Below are positions 1 through 9,085 of a stretch of DNA of 64,000 bases, one piece after another (positions within the stretch are counted from its first letter, which is position 1; the number at the start of each line of letters is the position of its first letter). Source of the DNA: Halobacteriovorax sp. DA5 (lineage in GTDB: Bacteria; Bdellovibrionota; Bacteriovoracia; Bacteriovoracales; Bacteriovoracaceae). The DNA is taken from contig NZ_PPDJ01000009.1 in the NCBI RefSeq assembly GCF_002903145.1, forward strand, positions 186,001 to 250,000, in the 5' to 3' direction. Below the pieces are notes generated by a model. The model was not told the DNA's origin. It saw only the letters and a list, made by a program, of their open reading frames with translations, and ran no database searches. Made by a program: the position numbers and the translations under genes.

Positions 1-293
1 GCACTTGAATCCTCTAGCTCGATTATGTATTTACTTTCTTTTCTAAGTGTTTTGTATTTCTTACGTGGACAACCTCCTAACTTATATGAAGTAATGACAT
101 CTGCGGCACAGCCGTCACTAATATAGTAAAGTAGGTCATATTCAACAATAATTCGATCAGGAGAATCTGCATCTATTGTAATTTCTTTCTTAGGAAAAAA
201 GCTTTTGTTAAGCTTTATCTTCATTTCAGAAGCGTGAATTGCAAATGCAAATAAAATGACTAATGAAGATTTTAAGACAATTTTAAGTCTCAT
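1..293 (-). CDS. Secreted protein of unknown function (C-terminus outside window)
   Basis: An open frame reads from an ATG at 291-293 to the window edge without a stop, about 97 codons. The start is preceded by an AGGTGG ribosome site a few bases upstream. The first 20 or so residues are a basic start, a hydrophobic run (LVILFAFAIHA) and a likely signal-peptidase site before SEMKIK, so the product is probably exported. The visible mature part contains two cysteines in a short region (DGCAAD and GGCPRKK). I recognise no family. The 3' part of the gene lies outside the window, so length and function cannot be judged. Confidence 0.6.
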   Translation of the reverse strand, partial: MRLKIVLKSSLVILFAFAIHASEMKIKLNKSFFPKKEITIDADSPDRIIVEYDLLYYISDGCAADVITSYKLGGCPRKKYKTLRKESKYIIELEDSS

Positions 294-334
294 ATTACCA
301 CCTAAGAAAAGTTTCCTAAGTAGCTCATCGGAAT

Positions 335-2194
335 TTATTCTAAATTATTAAATTTAAGTGGAACTGAGTTTGCCATATCTCTTACAAATACTTCGTCCAA
401 AGCATTATTTAAGTCTTTATCTAAGCAAAGCAGAGTATTTTCATAAGAGTGATCTGTAGCGTTGTGTTGGAAGTTATAGCTTCCAATACTTGATAATATT
501 CTATCAAAATAAAATACTTTAGAATGCAGAAAACTCAGATGTAACCAGACACGAGTTGAGTCAAACCTAGCATAATCTTTTAAAAGATTAGAGAAATGGG
601 CCTCTCCAAAATAGTCATTCCACTTTTTTATACTTTTGAGTTTTTTTCTGATTTTTTTCTGTAGTGATTTATCGCTAAGTGTTTCATTAAGTAGTAATTC
701 TTTTATTTCTTCATTCTTTATGTCAATAATCTCATTACCAGTCATATCAGTACCTGTCGTAATGAAGTCTAGAGATATGCCGCTCTTTTGAAGCTCTTCT
801 ACTTTTTGATGTAATTTTTTAAACATCTTAAATGTATCAAACTTCTCTATTAAAGGAGCATCTTTAAATACTGAGTTATAGTATGTATCTGAACGAATCG
901 GATCCATAACTCCTAGGTATGTATTTGTATAATTAAGTGCAAGGAGGTAGGCATCACCAATATTTGTTCGATATTCATAAGGTGACTGTTGTATAAAACG
1001 ACAGACTCCCTTCATTCTTGTGTCTTTATTATTTAATATTTTGTCATATTGTCCTTGCCCTCTCAGCTCATTCTTTTCTTCCCATTCTAGTCTTGTGAGG
1101 TAAAAGTCGAGTTCCTTTTCTAGGTTTGCGATATTCTTACCAGTGTGTCTGATGATAGCGCCGTTTCTTCCTCTAATATTTCGAGTATTTTTTTTCTTAA
1201 AATATTGCCAGTCTTTTAGAAAGCCAATTGCAATATCGGTGACAAGGGGACCTTGAACCATGATATCAATATCTTTGTTTTTGAAGTCAGTATCTTGGGA
1301 AAGATTGTCAGCATTCAGTTGATTTTGACCGCCAACGATAGCAATTTTTCCATCCACGACTAATTTCTTGTGATGATAGACTGTACGTCCTTCATGTTTC
1401 CAAAAATCATTTGCTCGTATAAATTGAATACCCTTATCTTTAAGCTTATTTGGACATTCATTATGTCCTAGTGCTTTAGACATCATTTTATCGTCCATAA
1501 TATAGACCTTGACGCCTCTTTGGTGAGCTTTAATTAACTCATTAACTAGTATCTTTACAGAAGAGTCGCAAACAAAACTCAAAGACGACATTAAGATCTC
1601 AGACTTTGCGCTCTTAATAAGCTCTAGTTTCTTTTTATATGAATAATGATTTTCAAGAAGTTCTACATTATTGCCAAAGCTAAGTTGAGATTTTGAAACC
1701 TTATCCATTTCTATTTGAAATGCTGATGTAAAAAAGGAATGTTCAATCGTAGTAAAATTAATCCTTTTAAAATCTTCTGAGAATAAAGATAGGTTAACTA
1801 TTTTCTTTCTAATTGGTGGATGATTTAAAAAACCCCATTCTTTTAATGGGTATACATCTACGAGATGATGTCTATTCTCATTTGAAAAATTAAATTGTGA
1901 GTAGTAATTGATCTTTGCTTCATTAAAAGTTGTGCCCCCATACTTTTCTATATAGGCATCATAATCAGTTTGGTAATCTTCTTGTAAGAGATGCCAAGTC
2001 AGCTCATACCACTTTGTATTCTCAAGCCTTCCATACTCATCTGTCTTATAGCTGTATGTTGCTCTGTCAGCACTTGCCTGATTGATAACATAGCCTTGAT
2101 CTACAAAAGGAATTTGCAGCGCTAGGACATTAGTGGCCAAAGTTAATATGAGTGCAGATCTTATGGATCTTACTAATATATGAGACATGCTCAT
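335..2194 (-). CDS. Exported phospholipase D-like (HKD) family protein
   Basis: The 619-residue product has two phospholipase D catalytic motifs: H-x-K-x4-D-x6-GG at about residues 275-289 (HKKLVVDGKIAIVGG) and H-x-K-x4-D-x5-GSYN at about 557-574 (HSKVFYFDRILSSIGSYN). Paired HKD motifs form one active site in this superfamily, which acts on phosphodiesters (phospholipid cleavage or transfer, cardiolipin synthesis, some nucleases). A hydrophobic N-terminus (about residues 8-26) suggests export. ATG codons at 2194 and 2188 are both possible starts, and neither has a strong ribosome site. The ~200 residues before the first motif and ~250 between motifs match nothing I know. Cardiolipin-synthase-like chemistry is possible, but the usual multi-TM N-terminus of Cls is absent, so a secreted phospholipase is the better reading. 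Confidence 0.75.
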   Translation of the reverse strand: MSMSHILVRSIRSALILTLATNVLALQIPFVDQGYVINQASADRATYSYKTDEYGRLENTKWYELTWHLLQEDYQTDYDAYIEKYGGTTFNEAKINYYSQFNFSNENRHHLVDVYPLKEWGFLNHPPIRKKIVNLSLFSEDFKRINFTTIEHSFFTSAFQIEMDKVSKSQLSFGNNVELLENHYSYKKKLELIKSAKSEILMSSLSFVCDSSVKILVNELIKAHQRGVKVYIMDDKMMSKALGHNECPNKLKDKGIQFIRANDFWKHEGRTVYHHKKLVVDGKIAIVGGQNQLNADNLSQDTDFKNKDIDIMVQGPLVTDIAIGFLKDWQYFKKKNTRNIRGRNGAIIRHTGKNIANLEKELDFYLTRLEWEEKNELRGQGQYDKILNNKDTRMKGVCRFIQQSPYEYRTNIGDAYLLALNYTNTYLGVMDPIRSDTYYNSVFKDAPLIEKFDTFKMFKKLHQKVEELQKSGISLDFITTGTDMTGNEIIDIKNEEIKELLLNETLSDKSLQKKIRKKLKSIKKWNDYFGEAHFSNLLKDYARFDSTRVWLHLSFLHSKVFYFDRILSSIGSYNFQHNATDHSYENTLLCLDKDLNNALDEVFVRDMANSVPLKFNNLE

Positions 2195-2271
2195 ATTTTA
2201 TGTTGGATTAATGAAAAAATATTGATTTTTGAAATAACTACCGTTCTGTTTAAAAAGAAAACAGACGTGAT

Positions 2272-3066
2272 TTAGAGTAGTTGCGGGTGCTCAACGTATT
2301 TCTTAATTCCGGCAATGATCTTGCTCGCATAGACTCCATCAATGATTCTGTGATCGAGTGTAGCTCCAACAGTTAGTGTTTCTCTGGCAATAATCTCACC
2401 TTTTTCTACGATGGCCTCTTCTTTGACTTTAAATAAGCTCAAAACAATTGGCACGTGAGAGATTGTGGGAATTGGAGCAAATGCAAATTCAGCACCAAAG
2501 TTACCAACACTTGTAATCATACAAGATCCAAATGGATCACGTTTTACACTGAAGAGTTTCGTGTAAAGATTGAGTCGATACATAGCAAAGTCTAGTAGTG
2601 TAAGGGCAGGTCTCGCAAGAAAGTTAGGAATAAGCTCGACAACCTTTTTAACTTTTTTAAAAGATTTATCTTTGTCGTTTCGAATATTATTCGCACTTTT
2701 CATCAGTTCTTTCTTGATATCAAAAACACTTTTCTTGTCAGCATTCCTAATGACTGTTCCTGAAAGGTCCTTTCCACTATGATCTACTGAGACTTGTAAA
2801 AAGATATCGACACTCTCTCTTTGATAAAGATGAGGGCCACGAATCATTCGATTAATTTGTGGGTTTTCGTGGAATACTTGTGCAATTATTTTTGTGAAAA
2901 GATGGGTAGGAGTTACTCCTTTATCTTTTGTGTATTTTTTGAAATTAGTCGCATCAAATTTTAAAAGGCCAAATGTCGAAGGATCAATAGGTGTTTTCCA
3001 TGTATTCATAGAAACTTTGCGCCAAGAAGAAAGGCGTTTGACTTTAGTAAGTTTAATATGTCTCAT
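2272..3066 (-). CDS. Stand-alone 2-oxoacid dehydrogenase acyltransferase (E2 core) domain protein
   Basis: The 264 residues correspond to the catalytic core of dihydrolipoyl acyltransferases: the C-terminal DHRIIDG motif (about residue 238) carries the catalytic His and Asp (H-x3-D-G), and the segment GSCMITSVGNFG is typical of the fold. There is no lipoyl domain, no peripheral-subunit-binding domain and no E1 or E3 gene nearby, so it is not an ordinary pyruvate dehydrogenase E2. The chloramphenicol-acetyltransferase-like fold suggests an acyl-CoA-dependent transferase with another substrate. It overlaps the DUF1653 gene upstream by four bases (ATGA type), so the two are probably co-translated. 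The family assignment is secure. The substrate is unknown. Confidence 0.75.
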   Translation of the reverse strand: MRHIKLTKVKRLSSWRKVSMNTWKTPIDPSTFGLLKFDATNFKKYTKDKGVTPTHLFTKIIAQVFHENPQINRMIRGPHLYQRESVDIFLQVSVDHSGKDLSGTVIRNADKKSVFDIKKELMKSANNIRNDKDKSFKKVKKVVELIPNFLARPALTLLDFAMYRLNLYTKLFSVKRDPFGSCMITSVGNFGAEFAFAPIPTISHVPIVLSLFKVKEEAIVEKGEIIARETLTVGATLDHRIIDGVYASKIIAGIKKYVEHPQLL

Positions 3067-3308
3067 AAGCGAGAATTTGCCTTCTGATCACCAATGTATT
3101 TGAAACGAGGAGTTTCAACTCCATCAATAACAATAGATTCAATAAACATCTCTAGAGGACGAACCCAGAGTTTTCCAAGATCATTCTCATATAGACATTC
3201 GTAGTAGACTAACTCTTCTAATGTTTCCGAATGGCGAACAATATCATGAACGATATAATTCATACCTTTGTAGTGTTGGTATAACCCACCTTTGACGATC
3301 TTACTCAT
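3063..3308 (-). CDS. DUF1653 domain protein
   Basis: This 81-residue protein has the DUF1653 pattern: G-x-Y-x-H-Y-K-G-x-x-Y near the start (GGLYQHYKGMNYIV), H-S-E-T-L-E, V-x-Y, and W-V-R-P-L-x-M-F in the middle. The domain is nearly the entire protein, as in most members. No biochemical role is established for it. The gene sits between hemJ and the E2-like gene, with its start codon abutting the hemJ stop and its end overlapping the next start, so it is one cistron of the pckA-hemJ-DUF1653-E2 run. Confidence 0.8.
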   Translation of the reverse strand: MSKIVKGGLYQHYKGMNYIVHDIVRHSETLEELVYYECLYENDLGKLWVRPLEMFIESIVIDGVETPRFKYIGDQKANSRL

Positions 3309-3844
3309 TAGTCCTTCCTTACTTTTCTATAAAATTTTATTGCCGCCATAAGAACAACTCCTAAAGCAATAATTCCGCCAACTCCGTAGAGAATTCCTTC
3401 TAAACTTTTTATTACAGCAAGAAAGACAATCGCAAAAAGGAAGAGTGTCGCAACTTCATTCCATATACGTAAGAATTTTGCGGTATGAGGAAAATTGTCA
3501 TTTTGAAGTGCTTTAAAAATCTTATGACATTTAAATTGGTACATTAGCAGTAAAACAACTAGTGTTAATTTTAAATGTAACCAGTAGTGTCCTTTCATTG
3601 GCCAGTAAGTAGTATAAACCAATGAAGCGCCAAAGATCACCGTAGCAATACAAGCAGGCCAGGTAATTCCATACCATAGCCTGCGAGACATAATTTTAAA
3701 CTGAGCACTTAAAATATCTCGTTCACTGTCGCTCTTATCTTGGGCCTCAGTATGATAGATAAAGAGGCGGACAATATAAAAAAGTCCTGCGAACCAACAA
3801 ACGATACTAATTAAATGTAGTGCTTTTAAATACTCGTAACTCAT
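3308..3844 (-). CDS. hemJ: HemJ-type protoporphyrinogen IX oxidase, membrane protein
   Basis: The 178-residue product matches the HemJ (UPF0093) family, which oxidises protoporphyrinogen IX in the penultimate step of haem b synthesis in bacteria that lack HemG and HemY. It shows four or five hydrophobic segments, a His near residue 10 in the first helix (KALHLISIVCWFAG), the MSRRLWYGITWP segment, a WLHLKL helix and the typical LRIWNEVATLFL helix. Conserved His, Arg and Lys positions of the family are present. A final hydrophobic helix (about 150-170) extends beyond the shortest family members. The start codon overlaps the pckA stop (TAATG), indicating translational coupling in a pckA-hemJ operon. 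Confidence 0.85.
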   Translation of the reverse strand: MSYEYLKALHLISIVCWFAGLFYIVRLFIYHTEAQDKSDSERDILSAQFKIMSRRLWYGITWPACIATVIFGASLVYTTYWPMKGHYWLHLKLTLVVLLLMYQFKCHKIFKALQNDNFPHTAKFLRIWNEVATLFLFAIVFLAVIKSLEGILYGVGGIIALGVVLMAAIKFYRKVRKD

Positions 3845-5427
3845 TATTTTCCAAATGTTGGAGCACCAGCGATATTTTCTTCATAGAAATTACCGAATGT
3901 ACTCATTTGCTTATGGAAGCTAACGGCAAGCTCTTGCGCCTTAGTTGTATAAGCATCATGATCTTCCCACGATTTTTGAGGATTTAAAATTGTACTTGGA
4001 ATTTCTCCCACAACTTTTGGAATATTTAGACCAAAGATAGGGTCTTGTTCAGTTTCAACGTTATGTAGATTATTAGCTTGGATGTTACGAATAATCTGTC
4101 TTGTAATATTTAGAGGGAAACGTTGTCCAGTACCATATGCACCACCAGTCCAACCAGTGTTCACCATCCAAACATTAAAGCCTAGCTTGTCAATATACTC
4201 ACCAAGAAGTTTTGCGTATTCACTTGGATGACGAAGCATGAAAGGAGCTCCAAAACAAGATGAGAAAGTGGCCGTTGGCTCTTTTACTCCAATTTCTGTT
4301 CCAGCAAGCTTCGCTGTGTAACCTAGAACAAAGTAGAACATCGCTTGTTCTTTTGTCAGTTTTGCAACTGGAGGTAAAACACCAAAGGCGTCAGCAGATA
4401 AGAAGAATACGTGTTTAGGAATATCACCACGTGAAGTCTTTTCAAGTTCATCGATGAACTCTAAAGGATATGAAGCACGTCCATTCTCAGAAAGTGACTT
4501 ATCATAGAAATCAACAAGTCCAGTATTCTCGTCTAGAACAACGTTTTCAAGAAGTGATCCGAAGCGATTTGAAGCCGCGTAAATTTCTGGTTCACCTTCT
4601 TGAGAAAGCTTATAAGTTTTAGCATAGCATCCACCCTCAAAATTGAAAGTACCCGCTTCACTAATTCCGTGCTCATCATCACCAATTAGATAAGTACCAA
4701 CATCTGTTGAAAGAGTTGTTTTTCCTGTTCCCGAAAGACCAAAGAAGATTGAAACTTCACCGTTATCAAGGCGAGATGCCCCTGAGTGAGTTGGCATAAT
4801 ATTCGACTCAGGTAGAAGATAGTTCATCGCTGCAAACATACTCTTCTTAATTTCACCCGCATAAAGTGTTCCTGCAATAATTGTAATTTTAGATTTGATA
4901 CAAGTTACAATTGCAGTCTCTGATCTTAAATCAAATTCAGCTGGATCCAGTTGAAGTTCTGGAGCGTGAAGAATCGTAAAATCATTTTCATTAAAGTCTC
5001 TCATCTTTTCACGAAATAGGTGAGTTGAGAAAAGTGCATGATTAGGATTAGTTGTTACAAGTCTTGCACCAAGGTTGTGAACTTCGTCAGCACCAACGCT
5101 TCTTTCAGTAATGAAAAGATCACGATCTTCATTTAGGTAATTAGTTATATGTGACTTTAACTTTGCAAAAGTATCCGGTGTCATGGCCTTAAAATTATTG
5201 TCCCACCAGATTGTATTTTCTGTTGTTTCATCGCGAACGATATAACGGTCATTGGCGCTGCGCCCCGTATGCTTTCCTGTCTCAACTACTAGAGCACCGT
5301 CTTTAGTTAGCTTTCCAATGCCACGAGCTACTGTTTCTTGAATTAAAAAGCTTCTTGCAGAGTTTACAAATATCTTATTATTTGGTCGCTCCATGTTAAT
5401 TCCCATGTCTGTATAAAATTGCGTCAT
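3844..5427 (-). CDS. pckA: Phosphoenolpyruvate carboxykinase (ATP)
   Basis: The 527-residue protein is a full-length ATP-type PEP carboxykinase, which converts oxaloacetate and ATP to PEP, CO2 and ADP in gluconeogenesis. Visible landmarks are GKHTGRSANDRYIV (about 51-64), the phosphate-binding loop GLSGTGKTTLS (about 230-240), the metal-binding IGDDEHGI (about 248-255) and the substrate segment NTGWTGGAYGTG. The start is an ATG with a GGAG ribosome site about eight bases upstream. It leads a minus-strand run with hemJ and is divergent from alaS. Together with pyruvate phosphate dikinase (55267-57918) it implies PEP formation from both oxaloacetate and pyruvate, which suits growth on amino acids. 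Confidence 0.97.
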   Translation of the reverse strand: MTQFYTDMGINMERPNNKIFVNSARSFLIQETVARGIGKLTKDGALVVETGKHTGRSANDRYIVRDETTENTIWWDNNFKAMTPDTFAKLKSHITNYLNEDRDLFITERSVGADEVHNLGARLVTTNPNHALFSTHLFREKMRDFNENDFTILHAPELQLDPAEFDLRSETAIVTCIKSKITIIAGTLYAGEIKKSMFAAMNYLLPESNIMPTHSGASRLDNGEVSIFFGLSGTGKTTLSTDVGTYLIGDDEHGISEAGTFNFEGGCYAKTYKLSQEGEPEIYAASNRFGSLLENVVLDENTGLVDFYDKSLSENGRASYPLEFIDELEKTSRGDIPKHVFFLSADAFGVLPPVAKLTKEQAMFYFVLGYTAKLAGTEIGVKEPTATFSSCFGAPFMLRHPSEYAKLLGEYIDKLGFNVWMVNTGWTGGAYGTGQRFPLNITRQIIRNIQANNLHNVETEQDPIFGLNIPKVVGEIPSTILNPQKSWEDHDAYTTKAQELAVSFHKQMSTFGNFYEENIAGAPTFGK

Positions 5428-5595
5428 ACATCATCTCCGGTTCGTTTTTTACAGTCCATAATAGTTCTTGTTATTAGTTCTTTTATGCCACTAAATATAT
5501 GCTTTTTAACCTGTATTGATAACCATTTTTATCCTAATTCAGCTCATATTTTTTAACGCTAAGAAGTAGTCGGAATAACGATTTTATAGTATATT

Positions 5596-5623
5596 TTGGG
5601 GACTTATACACAATAGATATGAT
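5596..5623 (+). promoter_or_regulatory. Candidate sigma-70-type promoter for alaS
   Basis: TTGGGG at 5596-5601 and TATGAT at 5618-5623 are separated by 16 bases. Transcription would start about 30 bases before the alaS ATG. The -35 box is weak, so this is tentative. The rest of the 232-base gap between pckA and alaS (5428-5659) is AT-rich and shows no gene or hairpin that I can support. Confidence 0.35.
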
Positions 5624-5659
5624 GCACTTAGTTGTGCTTTGAATTATAAGGAAGAAAAT

Positions 5660-8230
5660 ATGCAGCCATTATCATCTCGCGAGATTAGAGAGAGATTCCT
5701 AGATTACTTTGAAAAGATGGATCACTTAAAAATTAGTGCATCTTCAATCGTTCCTCAAAACGACCCGACACTACTTTTTATCAACTCTGGGATGGCCCCG
5801 TTAAAGAATTATTTTCTTGGAAAAGAGACTCCTCCATCTCCAAGGCTAGCAAATTATCAACCATGTATTCGTACAAAAGATATTGATGATGTTGGTGACC
5901 GTCACCACTTAACAATTTTTGAAATGCTCGGTTCTTGGTCAATAGGTGACTATTACAAAGAAAAAGCATGTAAGCTTGCTTACGACTTACTAGTTCATGA
6001 ACTAGACTTCGATCCAAAGAGACTTTACTTCACTGTTTATGGTGGAAATGATGATCTAGGGATTAAACCAGATACTGAGTCTATTGAGGCTTGGAAGAAG
6101 TGTGGTGTTCCTGAGGATCATATTGTCGTTCTTGGTGAAGATAACTTCTGGGGACCGGCAGGGGATCATGGGCCATGTGGACCATGTACTGAAGTATTCT
6201 ATGACACAGGTGCAGAGTATGGGCCTGAGTATAAGCCGGGTGGACATTTTGATGATGTAAGTCGTTACATTGAAATTTGGAATGCCGGTGTTTTCATGGA
6301 GCTTAACAAGCAAAAAGACGGAACATTTGAGCCTCTACCACTTAAGTCCGTTGATACAGGTTCTGGACTTGAGAGACTTGCAATGGTTATGAATGGTTGC
6401 GATTCTGTTTATGAAACTGATTTACTCGCACCGCTTATGGCATTTTCAAAAGAGCTTTTAGGTAAGAATACAGATATTCAAACTGAGCGTATGATTTCAG
6501 ATCACATGCGTGCAAGTATTATGATTCTTGCTGAAGGTGTTATGCCTGGAAACGAAGGACAAGGATATATTCCACGTCGTCTTATTCGTAAGTGTGTCGC
6601 CGCTTGTATTTCAAGAGGTGTGAAACCTAACTTTAATAAGCACATTCAAAAAACAATTGAGATGCTTGGTGATTACTACCCACAGCTTAAGTCAGCTCGT
6701 GAAGCAATCATCTATAATATGGAACAAGAAATTAATGAGTTCGTTCCAATCGTTGAAAATGGTCTAAAGAAAATTGAAGAAGAGCTATCAACAAACTCTA
6801 AATCAAAAGAACTATTTCCAGGGCATGTTGCATTTGAACTTGTAACAACTCATGGACTTCCTTTAGAAGTAATTAAAGCTGAGCTTGCTTCAAAGAAAAT
6901 TGAATTTGCTGAAATTGAATATAACGAGTGTTACGAAGCTCACAGAAAAGCTTCTCGTGTAATTTCTCGCAAGAGCTCTGTTGGTGCAGACCAGGAGAGA
7001 ATTGAACTTGAGTTTATCGAAGTAGCTGATACTGAGTTTACTGGATATGACTCTCTTGAGACAGATAGTGAAATTTTAAAAATTTACCGTACTGAAGATG
7101 AAATCTACTTTGCGACAAAAGAAACACCATTCTATGGTGAGTCTGGTGGACAAGCCGGTGATATCGGAACTGCTAGAACATCTACTGGTGAGCTTCAGAT
7201 TATCGATACAATGAAAGTAAAAAATACTCATGTTCATATCGCTAAGATTATTTCTGGTGAAATTGAAACAGGTGAAAAGATTGAGTTGGTAGTTGATGGT
7301 GAAAATAGAAAAGCTTCAATGAGAAACCACTCTGCGACTCACTTACTACATGCTGCTCTTCACGAAGTGATTGGAAAGCATGCGATTCAAAAGGGTTCAA
7401 TGGTAACTTCAGAGCGTCTACGCTTTGACTTTCAAAACCCTCAAGCAGTATCTAACGAAGAACTGATTAAAGTAGAGGCTTTAGTAAATAAGTGGATTAT
7501 GCAAAATGATTCACGTACAACAAAGCTTTGTTCATACGAAGAAGCAATTGATAATGGTGCGATGGCATTATTTGGTGAAAAATACGATAGCGATGTTCGC
7601 GTAATTGCATTCGGAAAGGAAAGTGTTGAACTTTGTGGTGGGACTCACGTAGGACGCACAGGTGATATTGGTCTTTTCGTAATTACTCAGGAAACTTCTG
7701 TTGCAAAAGGTATTCGTCGTATTGAGGCCGTAACAGGAACTGAAGCAGTTCGTGTGATGCAGGAAAGAACGGCACTACTTAATGCTGCGGCAAAAGAACT
7801 TAGTACGAAACCTCAAGAGGTTCCAGCTCGTATTAAGGATCTTCGTGCAGAGATGAAAAAGAAGATCAAGGAAGCGAGTGCTAAAGCAGCTCAAAATGGA
7901 TCAACTGACTTTATCAAAGAAGTTAAGCGTGACTATGAAGGGTTTAAGCTATTTGCTGCTACTTTGGATGCTGATGCTAAAGCGGTTAAAGAAATTGGTG
8001 ATAATATGATCAACAAGGGTGAAGTACAGCTTATCTGCCTCATTTCGAAGGATGATAAGGGGATGAAATCATTTGTATGGTCTAACTCTGATGTTAAGGC
8101 AGGGGACTTCTTAAAGAAGATCCTAGAGCCTGTCGCTGGACGTGGTGGCGGACGCCCTAACTTTGCTCAAGGTGGTGCACCAGATGTAAACTCTGGCGCT
8201 CAAGTGCTTGAATTTATTGAAAGTTTATAA
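5660..8230 (+). CDS. alaS: Alanyl-tRNA synthetase
   Basis: This attaches alanine to tRNA-Ala. The 856-residue product has the usual full AlaRS layout: class II catalytic core with the signature near GDHGPCGPCTE (about 169), then the editing domain with H-x3-H (HSATHLLHAAL, about 557) and the partner C-x3-H (CGGTHV, about 658), and a glycine-rich C-terminal domain ending GRGGGRPNFAQGG. I use the ATG at 5660 because AAGGAAG lies about six bases upstream and MQPLSSREIRERFL matches the family N-terminus. An in-frame TTG at 5639 lacks these features. A strong hairpin follows the stop. Confidence 0.97.
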   Translation: MQPLSSREIRERFLDYFEKMDHLKISASSIVPQNDPTLLFINSGMAPLKNYFLGKETPPSPRLANYQPCIRTKDIDDVGDRHHLTIFEMLGSWSIGDYYKEKACKLAYDLLVHELDFDPKRLYFTVYGGNDDLGIKPDTESIEAWKKCGVPEDHIVVLGEDNFWGPAGDHGPCGPCTEVFYDTGAEYGPEYKPGGHFDDVSRYIEIWNAGVFMELNKQKDGTFEPLPLKSVDTGSGLERLAMVMNGCDSVYETDLLAPLMAFSKELLGKNTDIQTERMISDHMRASIMILAEGVMPGNEGQGYIPRRLIRKCVAACISRGVKPNFNKHIQKTIEMLGDYYPQLKSAREAIIYNMEQEINEFVPIVENGLKKIEEELSTNSKSKELFPGHVAFELVTTHGLPLEVIKAELASKKIEFAEIEYNECYEAHRKASRVISRKSSVGADQERIELEFIEVADTEFTGYDSLETDSEILKIYRTEDEIYFATKETPFYGESGGQAGDIGTARTSTGELQIIDTMKVKNTHVHIAKIISGEIETGEKIELVVDGENRKASMRNHSATHLLHAALHEVIGKHAIQKGSMVTSERLRFDFQNPQAVSNEELIKVEALVNKWIMQNDSRTTKLCSYEEAIDNGAMALFGEKYDSDVRVIAFGKESVELCGGTHVGRTGDIGLFVITQETSVAKGIRRIEAVTGTEAVRVMQERTALLNAAAKELSTKPQEVPARIKDLRAEMKKKIKEASAKAAQNGSTDFIKEVKRDYEGFKLFAATLDADAKAVKEIGDNMINKGEVQLICLISKDDKGMKSFVWSNSDVKAGDFLKKILEPVAGRGGGRPNFAQGGAPDVNSGAQVLEFIESL

Positions 8231-8242
8231 AGATTTCTATAA

Positions 8243-8275
8243 TAGACACAGGTTCGACAAACCTGTGTCTAATTT
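8243..8275 (+). terminator. Terminator-like hairpin after alaS
   Basis: TAGACACAGGTT pairs perfectly with AACCTGTGTCTA across a five-base loop (12-bp stem, 8243-8271). Only a short ATTT follows, so the U-tract is weak. Its position 12 bases after the alaS stop supports a terminator. Confidence 0.7.
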
Positions 8276-8366
8276 CCTAACATCCCTATACTTAATTTCA
8301 CTCCATAGTCGTTAGAAACAAATTCTGATGTATAAAGAATTTGTCTTAAATTTATGGAGTGTAGAC

Positions 8367-8720
8367 GTGATTAAAACCAATTTACCTACAGATGCTCTTT
8401 CTCGTGAGCTTCGTCGTTTAACAATGCAACTTGAAATCATTGAGAATCATCTTGATGCTGCCGAAATCGAAGAAAAGAGAGAGATTGTTGAAAAGTCTAT
8501 TATTCTAAAAATGAGTGATATGACTTCTTCAAATATCAATTACCTTGGGAAATTGAAAGGAATTAGAAAAACTAACTTAAAGAAGCGCTTTGTCCAAGCC
8601 GAAATCAATCTACTTAGTAAGGGAATTGGTCGTTTTCCTCAAAAGAATGAACTACGTCTAAAAGTGATCAAAGATCGTTTTGACGGAATTGTTCATCGAT
8701 TCAATAAAATCTCTGCATAA
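8367..8720 (+). CDS. Small protein of unknown function
   Basis: I place the start at GTG 8367 because TGGAGTGTAGAC sits directly upstream. The gene at 11880 has almost the same leader (TGGAGTTTAGACG before its ATG). An in-frame ATG at 8328 has no ribosome site. The product is then 117 residues, highly charged and mostly helical by composition (Lys, Glu, Arg, Leu rich), with no signal peptide and no membrane segment. A coiled-coil-like stretch covers about residues 12-45. I recognise no family. Together with 8786-9085 it forms a pair of small soluble proteins after alaS. Confidence 0.55.
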   Translation: MIKTNLPTDALSRELRRLTMQLEIIENHLDAAEIEEKREIVEKSIILKMSDMTSSNINYLGKLKGIRKTNLKKRFVQAEINLLSKGIGRFPQKNELRLKVIKDRFDGIVHRFNKISA

Positions 8721-8785
8721 CCTGTTCATAATTAACTATTTGTTAACTTTGCTCCGAAAAATTTCTGAGAGATTTGGAGTAACTT

Positions 8786-9085
8786 ATGAGAGATTTTGAC
8801 CCTAGAGTTTCATTTGCACAAAAAATTGTTGTAGCAATTCACTACACGCGAGAACAGCGCTCGCGTGTAAACGATGTATTTTATTTTTCATCACTAAAGC
8901 ATTTAGATAAAGCTTATCTTGAGGCCAATATCATACCTGTCGATATTGCTGAAAAAATACGCGAATGCTGGATCGAATGTTATAAGAGCATCTGCCAGGA
9001 ATCTTTTACTTTAAATGATAAAGCTAAAGAACACCTTAATTTTTGGAGTGAGTTACTAATGCTGCCAAATCAAAGCCTGCATTAA
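8786..9085 (+). CDS. Small protein of unknown function
   Basis: This 99-residue frame has an ATG preceded by TTTGGAGT about six bases upstream, the same ribosome-site style as its neighbours. The product is soluble, with three cysteines and several aromatic residues, and has no signal peptide or membrane segment. It ends inside the convergent histidine-kinase gene by four bases. A TAAC-like box and TCCGAAAA at 8753-8760 upstream loosely resemble a flagellar-sigma promoter but with imperfect spacing. No family is recognised. Codon use resembles the neighbours, so it is probably a real gene. Confidence 0.55.
   Translation: MRDFDPRVSFAQKIVVAIHYTREQRSRVNDVFYFSSLKHLDKAYLEANIIPVDIAEKIRECWIECYKSICQESFTLNDKAKEHLNFWSELLMLPNQSLH

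Noticed and set aside
5781..6313. Minus-strand frames inside alaS
   Set aside because: They have no ribosome site or family signal and overlap the conserved catalytic core of alaS.
8328..8366. ATG at 8328 as the start of the small gene after alaS
   Set aside because: There is no ribosome site before it, and the GTG at 8367 has TGGAGTGTAGAC, matching the leader of the gene at 11880.
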